From NCBI GenBank assembly GCA_963738135.1, contig CAVTVK010000005.1, forward strand, positions 62,001 through 126,000: DNA of 64,000 bases, given 5' to 3'. Positions 26,604 through 34,810 of the stretch are shown piece after piece. How positions within the stretch are numbered: position 1 is the stretch's first letter; the number at the start of each line of letters is the position of its first letter. Both the position numbers and the translations under genes were made by a program. Below the pieces are notes generated by a model that was given only the letters and a program-made list of their open reading frames with translations, was not told the DNA's origin and did not search any database. This DNA is from Bog-473 sp963738135 (GTDB taxonomy: Bacteria > Actinomycetota > Acidimicrobiia > Acidimicrobiales > RAAP-2).

Positions 26604-27248
26604 TCAGGAGATCCGGAAGGAAGCGACGGACTCTCTGAGCAACGGAAGGAAATGGGTCCAATCCGCATTTGCCCCCGCCGCGATCACGACGCTGCTCGCA
26701 TGTTGGCCCACGACAAAGCACGCGATTTCTTTGTAGTGGTTGTTGCCGACCCGGGTGAGGTAGTCATCGATCACGCATGACCCGGTGCCACCGCGGAACG
26801 CGAGGTCTTCTGCGGATGAATCCAAGTGGACGTCCCTATCGTCGTCTTTGCCGATGAGATGGACGCGGAAGCGGCCGAATCCCTTCAGCTGCTCGTCTCC
26901 TTCTCCCGGAGTGACGTTCACGTAAGCAAGGATCTTGCCGGTTCTTGATTCCACGGCTGCAGACGCCGACCCGTGATCTCCTGCAATCGGCATGAACGGT
27001 GGGGGATACGACAGCACGGCCTCGCCGGATTGCGTCGTCACGCGGTGCCAAGTGGCGGGCGCGACTGACGGTGAGAGCCAGCTGAATGAACGCGGTTCCG
27101 GCCTGCTCTCCGAATGGGAGGCGGCGGAGGACGATTGCGGCGCCACTATCAGGGCCGATACCGCTGACACGGCGGTGGCCATCGTCGTGACGACGAGCCA
27201 ACCCCGACTCGCTCGGGCACGAACTCGCCCCCGTGATTCGCGGTGCAC
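26604..27248 (-). CDS. Secreted protein of unknown function, 214 aa
   Basis: The N-terminus has Arg residues followed by a hydrophobic stretch (WLVVTTMATAVSAVSALIV) and a likely cleavage site near SSSAAS. The mature part contains SFSWLSPSVAPATWHRV, a strand-rich region with FGRFRVHLIGKDDDRDVHLD, two cysteines (GSCVIDDY and IACFVVG) that may form a disulfide, and an end FLPLLRESVASFRIS. The ending resembles small secreted or lipoprotein domains that test for stress-protein binding, but I cannot name a family. It lies upstream of the Thr/Pro-rich gene on the same strand. Confidence 0.55.
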   Translation of the reverse strand: MHRESRGRVRARASRGWLVVTTMATAVSAVSALIVAPQSSSAASHSESRPEPRSFSWLSPSVAPATWHRVTTQSGEAVLSYPPPFMPIAGDHGSASAAVESRTGKILAYVNVTPGEGDEQLKGFGRFRVHLIGKDDDRDVHLDSSAEDLAFRGGTGSCVIDDYLTRVGNNHYKEIACFVVGQHASSVVIAAGANADWTHFLPLLRESVASFRIS

Positions 27249-27451
27249 CTTTGCTCATCCTCCATTCGTGCGCTGCACTTGCCTCTATTTCGTAGGGGTC
27301 GAGCAAGACGAACTTGTTCGAAGTGGCCACCAAGTCAATGGTCTTGGGATCTGGCCCGCCATAACACGACCAAACACCCCGACAACGAGCTGGTTCTCTC
27401 ACCGGTCAGGTTTGTGTGACCGGTGAGAGAACCGTTTGCAGCTCCGCGTGG

Positions 27452-28198
27452 TCAGACCGCGCCGAAGAACGGGGCGTCGCCGAAGGAGAAGACCCCTCCG
27501 TCGGACGCGACTTCCCAGTAGCCCTTGCCGTCTGGGGTGGCGGCCATGCCCACGACCGGCTTGTTGAGGACTATGCCGCCCGTCGATCCGAAGAACGCTG
27601 CATCACCGAAGGAGAAGATCCCTCCGTCGGAAGCCACCAGCCGATAGCCGCCCCCATCAGGGGTGGCGGCCATGCCGACGACCGGCTTGTTGAGGACCAT
27701 GCCGCCCGTCGATCCGAAGAACGCGGTGTCACCGAAGGAGAAGATCCCTCCGTCGGAAGCCACCAGCCAATAGCCGCCCCCATCAGGGGTGGCGGCCATG
27801 CCGACGACCGGCTTGTTGAGGACCATGCCGCCCGTCGATCCGAAGAACGCGGCATCGCCGAAGGAGAAGATCCCTCCGTCGGAAGCAACTTCCCAGTAGC
27901 CCTTGCCGTCGGGGGTGGCGGCCATGCCGACGACCGGCTTGTTGAGGACCATGCCGCCCGTCGATCCGAAGAACGCGGCATCACCGAAGGAGAAGATCCC
28001 TCCGTCGGAAGCAACCAGCCAGTAGCCGCTCCCATCAGGGGTGGCGGCCATGCCGACGACCGGCTTGTTGAGGACCATGCCGCCCGTCGATCCGAAGAAC
28101 GCGGCATCACCGAAGGAGAAGATCCCTCCGTCGGAAGCAACCAGCCAGTAGCCCTTCCCATCAGGGGTGGCGGCCATGCCGACGACCGGCTTGTTGAG
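27452..28198 (-). repeat. Six tandem 126-bp units (42 aa each)
   Basis: Five full units and a last one of 38 residues encode the LNKPVVGMAATPDG…GSTGGMV repeat. Units differ at few positions (for example the residue after PDG is K, S or G; YW is YR in the fifth unit), so they arose or were homogenised recently. Confidence 0.9.
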
Positions 28199-29073
28199 GG
28201 AAGCCGGGGTTGGGGACGCTGCGACGGTCACCACGTGGAACGTGCCGCCGAAGGCGACGATGCCGTCACCACTGGCATCCGTCGGGGAGTGGTCGTTGAC
28301 AAAGGTGTAGAGAGGAGCACCCTGGAAGGTCACGGCCGATCCGTTGGCGTTCGAGGTAGTGCCAAGTCCGGAGACGCCGGGCGGTCCGGTGACCGGGGTC
28401 CCCGAAGCAACGGTGAGAGGTGGCCACGCTGCAGCGCACGCCCCCGTGCACAGAACTGGCTGGCCATTGTTCATCAGGGTGTACAGGGTCATGCCCGAAC
28501 TGTCGGCCAAGATCGTGCCGAACTTCGGGTTGCTCTTGGCAGTCACCACTGTCGCACCCGGGGTTGGGGACGCCGCGACTGTCACCACGTGGAACGTGCC
28601 GCCGAAGGCGACGATGCCGTCACCACTGGCATCCGTCGGGGAGTGGTCGTTGACAAAGGTGTAGAGAGGAGCACCCTGGAAGGTCACGGCCGATCCGTTG
28701 GCGTTCGAGGTAGTGCCAAGTCCGGAGACGCCGGGCGGTCCGGTGACCGGGGTCCCCGAAGCAACGGTGAGAGGTGGCCACGCTGCAGCGCACGCCCCCG
28801 TGCACAGAACTGGCTTGCCATTGTTCATCAGGGTGTACAGGGTCATGCCCGAACTGTCGGCCAAGATCGTGCCGAATTCGGGTTGCTCTTGGCAGTCACC
28901 ACCGTCGCACCCGGGGTTGGGGACGCCGCGCTCGCCGTCCCTACAGAAACAGACAGCACGCTCGCAGCGATCACGATGAGCCCAGAGAGCACCCCTACCA
29001 TCGCGGTGCGCCACCGATTCCATCGGGACCGGAGTAGAGATTCCAATCGGACAGACTGATTTGGATATGTCAC
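27452..29073 (-). CDS. Secreted repeat protein: two Lipoprotein_15-type domains plus six 42-aa repeats; frameshifted near the start
   Basis: ATG at 29073 starts a signal peptide (…VGVLSGLIVIAASVLSVSVG, then TASAAS). After AKSNP the frame is lost by a one-base deletion at 28876/28877; repaired, the protein has about 540 residues. Two copies of a 118-residue unit follow, each with ADSSGMTLYTLMNN, LCTGACAAAWPPL and FQGAPLYTFVNDHSP, which is the COG4315/PF03640 secreted repeat. The C-terminus is six units of LNKPVVGMAATPDGxGYW followed by LVASDGGIFSFGDAAFFGS, a repeat common in Acidimicrobiia surface proteins. It probably acts at the cell surface; ligand unknown. Confidence 0.75.
28206..28912 (-). 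repeat. Tandem duplication of 354 bp, nearly identical copies
   Basis: Copies at 28206-28559 and 28560-28912 match almost base for base. The second copy (nearer the gene start) lacks one C (GAATTC instead of GAACTTC at 28874-28879), which causes the frameshift. Each copy encodes one 118-residue Lipoprotein_15-type domain. Confidence 0.9.
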
Positions 29074-29499
29074 TTACTGGCCTCCGAGGGTCGGGAAAAT
29101 GGTTAGACGCTAGGTAAACGATCATGGTCAGCTGAGAGATTGATCGTTTTTGAGATTGTTTGTTTTTGCTGCACTCCTCGATCAGTGGTTCGCCCGAGTC
29201 GGTCAACATGGTCTCCGACCACGATTCGAAATCTCATATCGATCGTCGAACGCCACCTCAAGGCTGGTCTCGGTGACATCTTGGTGGGCGACCTGACAAT
29301 GGCAATCGGGGTGAGTTCCACGAAGACCTACACATTGGGGTCGAATCGATGACAAGCCCCTGGCGGTTGGCGCCGTACGACGTATCTACTCTGCGCTCCA
29401 TGCGCACTGGCCCAAGCGCAACGATCGTCCTGGGACTTGGAGAACGTCGCCGACCACGCAACGCCACCCAGAGCTGAACCGGCCGAGATGCGGCAGCCA
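29074..29499. other. No gene seen; AT-richer intergenic stretch
   Basis: About 425 bases with only short frames. A T-rich run near 29143-29168 (GATCGTTTTTGAG…) contrasts with the surrounding high GC. Nothing further was recognised. Confidence 0.45.
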
Positions 29500-29876
29500 A
29501 CGCCAGATCAAGCGGCGCAGCTGCCCCCCGGCATCCATGGTACGGCGATCTACTTCTCCGAGACGGCCCACCTCCATCCTGGTGGGCTCTTCGCCGTGGT
29601 CGGTGGCCTGATCGAGTTCGGTGGGGCCATCGCTCTTGCGCTCTTCGGCGACATGGTGATGTCGATGATCACTGTCACCTGGGCCACCGGAATAAACTGG
29701 GCGAATCCTCCCCCGGCTACCAGCTGAACCTGGCGCTGGGCATCCTGGCTCTCGTGGCGGCGATCCTCGGGTCCGGGCGGTTCAGCCTCGATGCGCTCAT
29801 CGAGCAGCGCATTGGAGTGTCAGAGACATTGCCCGACAGTTGGGAGCGTGGCCACGTGGGCGTGAGCGAAGGATGA
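29500..29876 (+). pseudogene. Remnant of a DoxX-family membrane protein
   Basis: One frame carries GIHGTAIYFSETAHLHPGG, then LFAVVGGLIEFGGAIALALF and MSMITVTWATGIN, typical of the middle of DoxX proteins. A second frame then carries SPGYQLNLALGILALVAAIL and GSGRFSLDALIEQR up to TGA at 29874. The shift lies near 29690-29705. The N-terminus and part of the centre (after LALF) appear deleted. The gene is therefore inactive. DoxX proteins are four-helix membrane proteins linked to redox stress. Confidence 0.6.
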
Positions 29877-29961
29877 CGTTCCATGCGTGCGCGGAATCAG
29901 CTGTTCTTTGGGACCTATCGAGCTGGGCGGATATCCAATGGGATCACGTACAGTTGCGGCC

Positions 29962-30363
29962 ATGGGCGCTCGACCGCTCTCGCCGCTTGCGCTGCGAGTA
30001 GCTCGACCAGTGAGTGAGATTCCTGCAAGTCTTCGCTTTTACGTCGACATCTTGGGACTTGACCAGATTGGTGGGTTCACGGGACACGAAGGCTATGACG
30101 GCGTGTTCGTCGGCCGAGCGGGAAGCGACTGGCACCTTGAGTTCACGACCCACGAGAGCGGTGCGCCCAATCCAAGTCCCACGGATGAAGACCTGCTTGT
30201 GTTCTATGTCCCGGAGGACGAGATCCAGGCCACTGCCACGAGCCTGGGAGAAGCCGGAATCGAACTGGTTCGCCACGAGAATCCATATTGGGCCGACGCG
30301 GGAGCTGTCGTTTGCCGCGACCCCGACGGATACCTTGTCGTGCTCTGCCCGCATTCCGTTTGA
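29962..30363 (+). CDS. VOC (glyoxalase/bleomycin-resistance fold) protein
   Basis: About 133 residues from ATG at 29962; an ATG at 29938 would add 8. The two beta-alpha-beta-beta-beta modules are visible: VARPVSEIPASLRFYVDILGL … HLEFTTHE in the first, and LLVFYVPEDEIQATATSLGEAG … DPDGYLVVLCP in the second. HLEF and the late Asp-Pro-Asp-Gly region suggest a metal site. Members act as dioxygenases, isomerases or binding proteins; the reaction here is unknown. It lies alone after the DoxX remnant. Confidence 0.7.
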   Translation: MGARPLSPLALRVARPVSEIPASLRFYVDILGLDQIGGFTGHEGYDGVFVGRAGSDWHLEFTTHESGAPNPSPTDEDLLVFYVPEDEIQATATSLGEAGIELVRHENPYWADAGAVVCRDPDGYLVVLCPHSV

Positions 30364-30539
30364 GCTGGTCTGGCACGTATTCAGTCATGGGTCCCGAGCA
30401 CCCGGATTGTGAAGGTCGCCAGGCTTTCTCGAGATGTTGACAACGACCACTTCGCGATCCTTGAAAGAGAGGATCCATGGCTCCATCGGCTGGATCGACA
30501 CGTGGTCGCATGACCGTATAAGACCAGACAACACCATCC
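30364..30539. other. Intergenic, no gene seen
   Basis: Spacer between convergent units. A frame on the plus strand (30434-30859) is antisense to the small operon at 30540-31003 and is not credible. Confidence 0.4.
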
Positions 30540-30728
30540 CTAGCCCAGGTAAGGGTGACACCCGTGCAGTGAGCACCGCGCGTTCGGGTTATACAGGGAG
30601 AGGCGTGTGTCGCACCCTTCGACCATGCACGTTCGGCCCCGCCCGTATGTCCTCAACGGACGACCGTGAACCAAGTCAGAACCGGCGAGCAACCGGGAAC
30701 CGTAACCAAATTTCGCGTAGACCGTCAT
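30540..30728 (-). CDS. Tiny Cys/His protein with CxxxxC..TRLSxYNP..CxxH motif, 62 aa
   Basis: A protein of 62 residues ending RTCMVEGCDTRLSLYNPNARCSLHG plus six residues. The Cys-x4-Cys … Cys-x2-His spacing around a TRLSxYNP core looks like a small zinc-binding knuckle; I recall similar short motifs in actinobacterial proteins. Its ATG overlaps the TGA of the 92-residue gene upstream (ATGA), so both are translated together. No DNA-binding helix is apparent beyond the knuckle. It is a candidate small regulatory or phage-derived protein, with function unknown. Confidence 0.5.
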   Translation of the reverse strand: MTVYAKFGYGSRLLAGSDLVHGRPLRTYGRGRTCMVEGCDTRLSLYNPNARCSLHGCHPYLG

Positions 30729-31003
30729 TGGGTCGCACCTTTCTCTTCGTCGGGAGTGGGTTCAGTCGCCCGGCCTTTAGGAGCGAGCATCAACCGGTCC
30801 GATGTTTCAGCACTCGATGGCTTCGGATCGGCGGCTCCGGAGACTCGCGAAATGGGTAAGACGCTGAGTCGCGGCGAGAAACGCCGAACTCGATGCTCCA
30901 ACCAGATCGCAGACATGAGCAGTTGACCCGCCGCGGTGACGGCATGACGGTCGATCACGGTACGGGCTGTCTGCGGACTGGTCTCGTCCTCTTGGAACCG
31001 CAT
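30725..31003 (-). CDS. Unknown protein, 92 aa, first gene of a two-gene operon
   Basis: ATG at 31003 with AAAGGAG 7 bases upstream, the best ribosome site in this stretch. The protein begins MRFQEDETSPQTARTVIDRH and has a helical centre (VTAAGQLLMSAIWLEHRVRR). The end is polar. A TATAAG on the minus strand at 31048-31053 may be the -10. Its stop overlaps the start of the Cys/His protein. No family was recognised. Confidence 0.45.
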   Translation of the reverse strand: MRFQEDETSPQTARTVIDRHAVTAAGQLLMSAIWLEHRVRRFSPRLSVLPISRVSGAADPKPSSAETSDRLMLAPKGRATEPTPDEEKGATQ

Positions 31004-31230
31004 TCGTTCGCTCCTTTGCTGCCATGAAGGGTGATTTCGTCTGATGACTTATACGGGGCCTGGTTACGCTCCAGCTGGCGACACGGCGGCCGACTATTCG
31101 TGTACGCGACCACGAAATCGACTGGAGAACGGCATCCGAACGAGTGACGTCCGACGGGCCAAAGTCACGGACCGGCGTCGGCAGAACGCTATCCACATCG
31201 GAGCTCCTCAAAGAGGAGGGATCTCGAGGA

Positions 31231-31884
31231 TCAGATGAAGATGGCCGATGCCACAACGGCACCTGAAGAGTCGTAGAGCGTTGCTCCCCGAGCCTTTCCG
31301 GCATCCATCTGGATGTTCTTAGCGAGTACGCCACGCCCACTGTGGAGTTGCACAATGCCAGCTGCCACGACGTCCCCGTTGGCAAGATGAAGTTCGCACT
31401 TCACCGTCGCATTGGAGTGCGGAACATCCACGTTCATGAAGACCCAAGAGGGCTGGCCGTGGCCGTGATAGAGAACGATTTGTCCAGCGACCTGGCCAGT
31501 CGGAGCTTCGAAGGTTGCGGTCCTCAGAGCCTGTCCCTGCGGTACACCGGTCGCGGCCTGCTGAACCGTGCTTGAGGCTTCGGTGACGGCGACGGTGCCG
31601 CCCACGAGTGCCACGCTCGCGGCAACTGCGACAAGCGCGGCTCGGCCTCGGTGCATTCTGAGCGGCCGGACACTTGTCCGCTCTGATTGGCTCAGGGTCT
31701 CGTCCAGTTGCTCGTGCAACGACGCAACGAACGTCTCGTCGGGTTTTGCGTCGCCAGGTCGTGCGGCCCGGAGGGCAATGGCGACACGCAGCATCTCGAT
31801 GTCTTCGGGATCTGCCTGAAAAGGCCGACAGCGTCGTCCTAAGGCGAGCGCGTCGAGAAAGGAGGCCAGCCGTCGGGTGGTCAT
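31231..31884 (-). CDS. Anti-sigma factor-like membrane protein
   Basis: About 217 residues from ATG at 31884, which overlaps the TGA of the sigma factor gene (ATGA). The N-terminal 90 residues are cytoplasmic and helical (LASFLDALALGRRCRPFQAD, MLRVAIALRAARPG). One membrane span follows (ALVAVAASVALVGGTVAVT), then an outside domain rich in strands (GQIVLYHGHGQPSWVFMNVD … GATLYDSSGAVVASAIFI). There is no zinc HxxxCxxC motif. It most likely holds the upstream ECF sigma factor at the membrane until a signal outside is sensed. Confidence 0.7.
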   Translation of the reverse strand: MTTRRLASFLDALALGRRCRPFQADPEDIEMLRVAIALRAARPGDAKPDETFVASLHEQLDETLSQSERTSVRPLRMHRGRAALVAVAASVALVGGTVAVTEASSTVQQAATGVPQGQALRTATFEAPTGQVAGQIVLYHGHGQPSWVFMNVDVPHSNATVKCELHLANGDVVAAGIVQLHSGRGVLAKNIQMDAGKARGATLYDSSGAVVASAIFI

Positions 31885-32477
31885 TGGTCGACCTCCAGTC
31901 CGACCTTGGCCGCCATGCGGAGGGCTCGGTGTTGTAGGACCTTGGCGTTGCTCACGCTGACGCCCATCGAGTGCGCGGCCTCCTTGATGGAGCACGCTTC
32001 GAGAAAGCGGAGCTCGAGTATCCGCCTATAGCGGTCGGGCAAAGCCGCCAGGATCCTTCCGGCGCGCTGCGGCGCGTCGCTCGCTCGTTCCGTCCCGGAT
32101 GGATCGACGAAGGCAGTCATGTCGGACTCTGGATCGATGGTGGTGACCGAGGCCCCCAGGGTGCGGCGCCAGTGCGAGGCAAGGACGGTTTGCGCCGTTG
32201 TGAGGAGATAGGACCGCACTTCACCTTTCGACGCGGCCAACTTCAACGGCCCTAAAGCGGTCCGGAAGACCTCCGACGTGAGGTCTTCGGCGTCGGAACG
32301 GTTGCCCACCCGTGCATACATCAAGCGGTAGAGACGGTCGATGTTGTCCCGGTACACCGACTCCCAGTCGGTGTACGAATCGGCGTCAACCACGTGGAGT
32401 CGTGTGACGTCGGGTTTGCCCGAGGTGGTTGGCGGGTCGTCGACCCCGGAGAGTGAGGGCTTCGAAGCAGGGAACAT
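31881..32477 (-). CDS. ECF-type RNA polymerase sigma factor
   Basis: A protein of 198 residues. Region 2 is seen in WESVYRDNIDRLYRLMYARVGNRSDAEDLTSEVF. Region 4 is seen in LAALPDRYRRILELRFLEACSIKEAAHSMGVSVSNAKVLQHRAL, with the helix-turn-helix SIKEAAHSMGVSVSNAK. It is coupled to the anti-sigma gene by an ATGA overlap. A divergent secreted protein gene starts 281 bases away and is a likely target. 32478-32758 holds no gene. Confidence 0.88.
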   Translation of the reverse strand: MFPASKPSLSGVDDPPTTSGKPDVTRLHVVDADSYTDWESVYRDNIDRLYRLMYARVGNRSDAEDLTSEVFRTALGPLKLAASKGEVRSYLLTTAQTVLASHWRRTLGASVTTIDPESDMTAFVDPSGTERASDAPQRAGRILAALPDRYRRILELRFLEACSIKEAAHSMGVSVSNAKVLQHRALRMAAKVGLEVDQ

Positions 32478-32758
32478 CTCATTTTAGGATACGCAGGGAG
32501 GTTACAAGCGGCTTGACCTGGGATTCGGTCGAGCTGGGCCGCTCGAGAGGGGCACCGGCCTCCTCGGTCGGGAGTGGGTCCGTTACCGAGAAGCCGGCGC
32601 CGGAGCACCGATGGCGGGTGGGTGCTCGGAAGGAGATAGTCGAAGGGTTACACGATCGCCTCCCAGCGTCGATGAGTCACCTGGGCGAGCTCGTCATTGG
32701 GCCGGTGTAACGCCGCGTCATATGTCTTGCCGACTGATCGAACACAGGAGGCTCCACC

Positions 32759-33313
32759 ATGAACATCCGTCAAAATGCCATCGTCAGCGGAGCGGTCGCG
32801 CTCTCGTCATTCGTTGCCGTCGGGGCCGGTGCCGGTGCCGCTACCGCTGCCGGCGCTGACACGCCGCAACTCTCGTCGACAGGGTCTCTCGTCCACCTCG
32901 TCACTGCGGCAAAACCAACTGTGCACGCAACGACGACACAAGTGGGCGCAAAGACCGAATCGATCCTCGTCAATGCGCAGAACCTGCCTCTTTATTACTA
33001 CCGGGCTGACACGGCCAAGAAGTCGCAGGTCGGCGGCGTCCTCGCCCGACTATGGCCCGCTCTGGTCTCGGCCAAGCCCACCGCGTTCGGAGTGAATGGC
33101 AAGGTGGTGTCGTCGAAGCAGGCCAACGGTCGCCAAGTGGCGTACAACGGTCACTTTCTCTACACCTTCGTCGACGACTCCCCAGGGCATGTCACCGGAC
33201 AAGGCGTCAGTAACTTCTTCGTGGCGACTCCCAACATCCGGGCCATTGGGACCACATCGACAGTCAAGGCCGCCCCGACACCGGTGAGTCGGTCACACGG
33301 ATATGGCTACTGA
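32759..33313 (+). CDS. Secreted protein with one Lipoprotein_15-type domain
   Basis: A protein of 184 residues with a strong AGGAGG before the ATG. A signal peptide (GAVALSSFVAVGAGAGAATAAG) is followed by a Ser/Thr linker and one PF03640-like unit: VNAQNLPLYYYRADTAKKSQ, LARLWPALVSAKP and HFLYTFVDDSPGHVTGQG. The usual cysteine pair (CxxxC before WPPL) of this domain is absent. It is divergent from the ECF sigma/anti-sigma pair and may be controlled by it. The same domain occurs twice in the repeat protein at 27452. Confidence 0.7.
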   Translation: MNIRQNAIVSGAVALSSFVAVGAGAGAATAAGADTPQLSSTGSLVHLVTAAKPTVHATTTQVGAKTESILVNAQNLPLYYYRADTAKKSQVGGVLARLWPALVSAKPTAFGVNGKVVSSKQANGRQVAYNGHFLYTFVDDSPGHVTGQGVSNFFVATPNIRAIGTTSTVKAAPTPVSRSHGYGY

Positions 33314-33455
33314 TCTCCCTGTCCTCTTCGAGGAGCGAGAGTGCTCGGTCTGCCGGCACGACGCACCGTGCGCGGCGGCGCCGAGGAGCCACGCGGTCGC
33401 CGATCATGCCACTGCTCTACACGCCGGATTTCGCACCTTGGTCCTCTCGGAATGA
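33303..33455 (+). CDS. Possible small Cys-rich ORF, 50 aa
   Basis: An ATG inside the last codons of the secreted protein gene opens a 50-residue frame beginning MATDLPVLFEERECSVCRHD with Cys residues in CSVC and a third in APC. It would be coupled to the upstream gene by an 11-base overlap. There is no independent ribosome site. It is too short for firm support. Confidence 0.22.
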   Translation: MATDLPVLFEERECSVCRHDAPCAAAPRSHAVADHATALHAGFRTLVLSE

Positions 33456-33577
33456 GCGACTGCACCGGTCAAGAACCATGACGGGCTCAGCGCCGGCGCG
33501 CCAAAGGAAGCCGACTGTCTGGGATTCGAAAGTCAGGGTCTGCCGTCGACTGGGATTCCTGGCTTGCTGTGAGCGGG

Positions 33578-33608
33578 TTGATCAGTTGGCTCGTGACACT
33601 CGTATGAT
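33578..33608 (+). promoter_or_regulatory. Candidate promoter before the hydroxyacid dehydrogenase gene
   Basis: TTGATC (33578-33583) and TATGAT (33603-33608) are 19 bases apart, about 48 bases before the ATG. Such a long spacer usually needs an activator. The rest of 33456-33653 shows no gene. Confidence 0.35.
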
Positions 33609-33656
33609 CGGAAGGTCTTCTGCGCCGGCCCTTCAACCCGAGGAGACGAGGACGTG

Positions 33657-34736
33657 ATGTTCGGAGGACTGGACCAGGATCGGATCGACAGAGACGAGGT
33701 CGGGGGCGTGACAAAGATCGCCATCCTCGACGACTACCTCGGGGTCGCCCTGGAATACGGCGACTGGACGGCGTTGCCCGACGAGACGGAAATCACCGTC
33801 TACCGCGAGGCCATCGCGCCGGAGCGCCTCGTCGATGAACTATCCGACTACGAGATCGTCGTCATCACCCAGCAGCGGGCGCGCTTCCCTCGGGCGGTCC
33901 TCGAAGGTCTCCCCAACCTCAAGCTGATCGTCTGCAATGGCCGGACGAGCAATGTCGTCGACCACGAGGCTCGAATGGAACGCGGGATCCTCCTGTGTGG
34001 CACCGGCGACACTGATCAGGTTGTGGCGGCGCGACCTGTGGAGCACCGGACGCCCGCCGGCTTGCCAACACCGTCGGAGATGGCCTGGGCGCTCATCCTC
34101 GCCGTCGCCAAGCGGACCGGCATGGAGGACCGGGATATCCGGGCCGGGGGCTGGCAGACCGGGTTCCCCCTCTCGCTCGCCGGCAAGACACTCGGCCTTC
34201 TCGGTACGGGGCGCCTCGGTGGCGCCATGGTCCCGGTCGCAAAGGCATTCGGCATGGACCTCATCGCGTGGAGTCCGAACCTCACCGATCAGCGATGTGC
34301 GGAACTCGGCGTGACCAAGGTGACCAAGGACGAGCTCGTGTCGTCGGCCGATGTCCTCGGGGTCTTCCTCGTGTTCTCGGAGCGCTCCCGCAACACGCTG
34401 CGCGCCGACGACCTGGCCAAGATGAAAAACGGGGCCATTTTGGTGAACATCTCCCGCGGCCCGATCATCGAGGAGTCGGCCCTCGTCGAAGCCCTCCGTT
34501 CCGGCCATCTTGCCGGCGCCGGCCTCGATGTGTTCGACCGTGAGCCACTCCCAGCCGATCACCCCTTGCGGTCGCTCGAGAACGTCGTCGTCACCCCACA
34601 TATCGGCTACGTCACCGAGGAGCTCTTTCGCGCCACGTGGTCGCGGATGGCAGAGGACGTCGCGGCGTACCTCGTTGGACTGCCGATCCGGGTGGTGACC
34701 GAACCTGCGGACTGCCCGCCGATGGCGCCGCAGTGA
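33657..34736 (+). CDS. D-isomer 2-hydroxyacid dehydrogenase family protein
   Basis: About 359 residues; GAGGAGACGAGG precedes the ATG. The NAD-binding motif LGLLGTGRLGGAMVPVAKAF is near residue 177. The catalytic Arg is in NISRGPIIEE, the Glu in FDREPLP and the His in TPHIGYVTEE. These enzymes reduce 2-oxo acids to D-2-hydroxy acids with NAD(P)H (glycerate, phosphoglycerate and related). Phosphoglycerate dehydrogenase ACT domains are absent. It faces the GH130/GH1 pair tail to tail, so a sugar-acid role is possible but unproven. Confidence 0.82.
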   Translation: MFGGLDQDRIDRDEVGGVTKIAILDDYLGVALEYGDWTALPDETEITVYREAIAPERLVDELSDYEIVVITQQRARFPRAVLEGLPNLKLIVCNGRTSNVVDHEARMERGILLCGTGDTDQVVAARPVEHRTPAGLPTPSEMAWALILAVAKRTGMEDRDIRAGGWQTGFPLSLAGKTLGLLGTGRLGGAMVPVAKAFGMDLIAWSPNLTDQRCAELGVTKVTKDELVSSADVLGVFLVFSERSRNTLRADDLAKMKNGAILVNISRGPIIEESALVEALRSGHLAGAGLDVFDREPLPADHPLRSLENVVVTPHIGYVTEELFRATWSRMAEDVAAYLVGLPIRVVTEPADCPPMAPQ

Positions 34737-34810
34737 CGTCCCCGGCCGCATGGTGAACCCTCGAAGCCAATGACAGCGAGGCCACGACCGGCGGAATCCA
34801 CCGTCGTCAG

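Noticed and set aside
27452..28912. CRISPR array
   Set aside because: The repeats are contiguous coding units of 126 and 354 bases without spacers. No cas gene is in the window.
27416..29059. Long open frame of 547 codons on the plus strand opposite the secreted repeat protein
   Set aside because: It is an antisense shadow of tandem repeats: its 'repeats' are the reverse of the GYWLVASDGG units, and the minus strand has signal peptide and known domains.
29700..29720. AATCCTCCCCC matching the 3' part of tRNA-fMet, as a possible attachment site
   Set aside because: Only 11 bases match, no integrase is present and the site lies within the DoxX remnant; likely chance.
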